DNA from: DATDPM01 sp963841995
GTDB taxonomy: Bacteria > Pseudomonadota > Alphaproteobacteria > DATDPM01
DNA length: 64,000 nucleotides
NCBI GenBank assembly: GCA_963841995.1
Contig: CAWJEX010000018.1
Span: forward strand, 198,473 to 262,472
Direction: 5' to 3'
This document shows positions 62,134 through 64,000 of the stretch, in pieces (position 1 is the first letter of the stretch; the number at the start of each line of letters is the position of its first letter). Below the pieces are notes generated by a model. That model was not told the origin of the DNA. It saw nothing but the letters and a program-made list of their open reading frames with translations, and ran no database searches. Position numbers and translations under genes: made by a program.

Positions 62134-63059
62134 GAGACGCCTCCATCGGCGAAAGCGCGGTCTGCCGCGATGCCGAGGAGGTCCGCCGTGCCCGTCACGT
62201 AATAGGCGGTGTCGGAGTAACGAACGTGGCCAAGATAGGTCGCCAACAAAGGCAGCAAGGCCTGCACGTCGGCGTTCTCTCGATGCCATGTGGCGAGCCG
62301 CGTCACGACGAAGCGGTGTCGCAGATCATGCGGCCTCATAGGCTTGCCGTTGTCGAGACCGGCGAGCTTGCAGGCCGCGTTGAACGCAACGTGGAGCCCA
62401 GGCGACGACAGGCGATTGCCCCGCGAGCTGAGAAAAAACCCGCAATCCTTCGCCACCGGAAACGTCGCATCTCGATGGCGCACATACTGGCGCAGCGCCG
62501 TCAATGTCGTGGTGTGAACCGGGACCAGGCGGTCCTTGCGAAACTTGGTCTTCCTGATCTGCAAGACTCCGCCGACGAGGTCGACATCGGCGCGATCCAG
62601 GCGAAGCGCTTCGCCGGATCGAAGCCCGTGCTCGCCAGCAAGCCGACCAGCGTCGCCAGTGTGCGCCCTCGTTGAGGAGGTGTCGGGGAGAGCTGGCTGC
62701 ATGACGCGATGAGCAAGGCCATTTCCTCATCGCTCAAGATGCGCGGCGGTGGAATGGCGCGAGACCTGGGAAGGGCACGACGATCGAGCGCTTCGGTTCT
62801 CGCGTCGTAGACGGCGAGGTACTCGCAAAAGCGGCGTAGCACTCCATGACGAATGGCTCGGCCGTTGGCTGCGCCCGGAACGAAAGGACGAAGTCGAGCG
62901 CCATGCTTTCGTGAGCGGACCGCCCAACTGCTCGAACTCCACGTGCCGGACGAAAGCTCGCAACGTGGCCGCCTGCTTCTTGAACGCGTAACCGAGCGAG
63001 CGACGAAGCTCGATGTAGCTCTGGACCTTCTCGGCCAGCATCTTGGCGAAGACGCTCAT
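62130..63059 (-). pseudogene. Tyrosine recombinase, second of three (RitB-like), frameshifted
   Basis: ATG 63059 overlaps the first recombinase stop (ATGA). MSVFAKMLAEKVQSYIELRR then SLGYAFKKQAATLRAFVRHV, MALDFVLSFRAQPTAEPFVM, RRFCEYLAVYDARTEALDRR, PPRILSDEEMALLIASCSQL and GLRSGEALRLDRADVDLVGG to MRPHDLRHRFVVTRLATWHR and ATYLGHVRYSDTAYYVTGT lie in four different stretches of frame. The catalytic R, H-x-x-R, H and Y are visible. At least three frameshifts. Confidence 0.8.
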
Positions 63060-64000
63060 GACGCGTCTCCCGGAAAGGGCAGCGCAACATCGGCGAGCTG
63101 CGGCAGCGCCACCTTCACGTATATGGCGGTGGTATTGATGCTCCGGTGGCCCAGGAGATCGGCGACCTCATTGATCGGGCGACGTCGCCTGACGAGCTGT
63201 GTCGCCAAGCTATGGCGCAACAGATGGGCGCCCGCGGCGCTGGGAAGCTCAATCCCACCTCGCTCCAATCGCGAACGGACGATCCTCGAAATGGAGGCGG
63301 GGCACTTGAACGGGCGCGCTGGAGGCGCATAGGACAGGAACACTCGCGGGCTGCCGACCTTCGGCCTGGCATGCAGGATGTAGTCTGCAAGCGCCACTCC
63401 TGCTTCGTTCAGGAGCGGCACGACTCGGTCGCGCTTCCCCTTGGTTCGCCGCACAAGGACTTCTGCGGTGCGCCAGCGGATATCCTGAAGCTCGAGTGCC
63501 CGGATCTCCTTGTTGCGCAGACCGGTCGTGGCGAGCAGAAGCATGGAGCGCGCGGTCTCGCATTCCTGACGGCGTCGTTACGTCGATCGCGTCGATTGCG
63601 CGCTGAATATCTTCCCACGCGAGCCGCGGCGGCAGGTGCGCCAGGCGCCAGCAGGGTGTCCGCGGGACGAACCGGGCAAGGATCTTGGTCATTGAGCCCG
63701 GACCACTGCAGGAAGCGAAGGAATGTCCGGACATACGACGTTGTCGAGGATCGGGTGGAATCGTTGGTCGTCATCGACAGGAAGTGTTGCACGAGGGCGA
63801 GCACGTGCTCGCCCGTCATCTTAGCAAGAGGCTGGTCCGGCAAATGGTCGTCGCCACGTGAGGATACGGCGGCCGCGACGAGAAGTCCCTCGCAGGTCTT
63901 TGGCTCCAGACCACGCACGCGGAGTAGATGATCCAGGTAGGCGGCGAGCAGCGGTCCATCGGGATCCGCTGGCGTCTGGCGGCACGGAGTTGAAAACCGG
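63056..64000 (-). pseudogene. Tyrosine recombinase, first of three (RitA-like), frameshifted, 5' end off the window
   Basis: The open frame enters from the right edge (DGPLLAAYLDHLLRVRGLEP). MTGEHVLALVQHFLSMTTND then SYVRTFLRFLQWSGL is one frame; LARFVPRTPCWRLAHLPPRL then AWEDIQRAIDAIDV the next; MLLLATTGLRNKEIRALELQ to AHLLRHSLATQLVRRRRPIN and EVADLLGHRSINTTAIYVKV the third. R, H-x-x-R, H and Y are all present. At least two frameshifts, near 63690 and 63545. Confidence 0.8.

Noticed and set aside
61128..64000. Phage integrase of a prophage
   Set aside because: No phage structural, lysis or replication genes are seen; three overlapping recombinases fit a RIT element better.

Overview
The window reads as a high-GC alphaproteobacterial segment, probably of the order Hyphomicrobiales. 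The evidence is polyhydroxybutyrate genes (phasin, acetoacetyl-CoA reductase), GroEL paralogues without groES, a DUF3775 protein, TTG/GTG starts behind strong Shine-Dalgarno sites, and many FNR/FixK-type operators. No rRNA and no complete tRNA gene was seen. The species is not identifiable by eye, and neither is whether this is chromosome or plasmid.

Positions 1-31935 form a dense block of stress, redox and salvage genes. It starts with a divergent pair: a Lon-like protease (minus strand, cut by the left edge) against hsp20-groEL-ftsH. Then come DUF3775-mlaD-capA-kinase, PRPP synthase, and a hydrolase/phosphoribosyltransferase/nicotinate phosphoribosyltransferase operon that converges on nicotinamidase. 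A minus-strand set of a small protein, a BON protein and a metallohydrolase leads into nicotinamidase. Threonine dehydratase follows. Next is a minus-strand operon joined by overlapping codons: quinone reductase, acyl-CoA synthetase, E1-alpha, E1-beta, E2 and a stand-alone acyl carrier protein. A 903-residue ligase-ACP-acyltransferase fusion, an Old Yellow Enzyme, two nitroreductases and a DUF445 protein close the block.

Positions 32-57 kb are a mosaic. A repeat carrying the 3' half of a tRNA-Lys(CUU) gene occurs four times, and its tail occurs a fifth time without the tRNA part. Between copies lie cargo modules: MlaC-like protein with an ABC transporter, CDF transporter and rhomboid protease; phasin and aquaporin; Kup, ParB-like and MgtC; SDR; phaB with a GYD protein. 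The insertion sequences are a clean IS3 with 3-bp target duplication, a clean IS630 with TA duplication, one long IS110 and fragments of IS3 and IS110. A second groEL stands at 56.7 kb. The right end (58.3-64 kb) holds small genes, a truncated IS66 and three overlapping tyrosine recombinases resembling a RIT element, all broken by frameshifts.

The unifying signal is a 14-bp inverted repeat, TTGAY-N4-RTCAA, found between genes at eleven places, often 60-100 bp before a start codon. It suggests that much of the window is one oxygen- or NO-responsive regulon of chaperones, proteases, PRPP/NAD salvage, redox enzymes, acyl metabolism and PHB synthesis. Single-base frameshifts recur (ftsH, the kinase, the Old Yellow Enzyme, IS3 orfB, a conserved gene at 59.3 kb, the recombinases). 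They may be real decay or sequence error, and each is marked.
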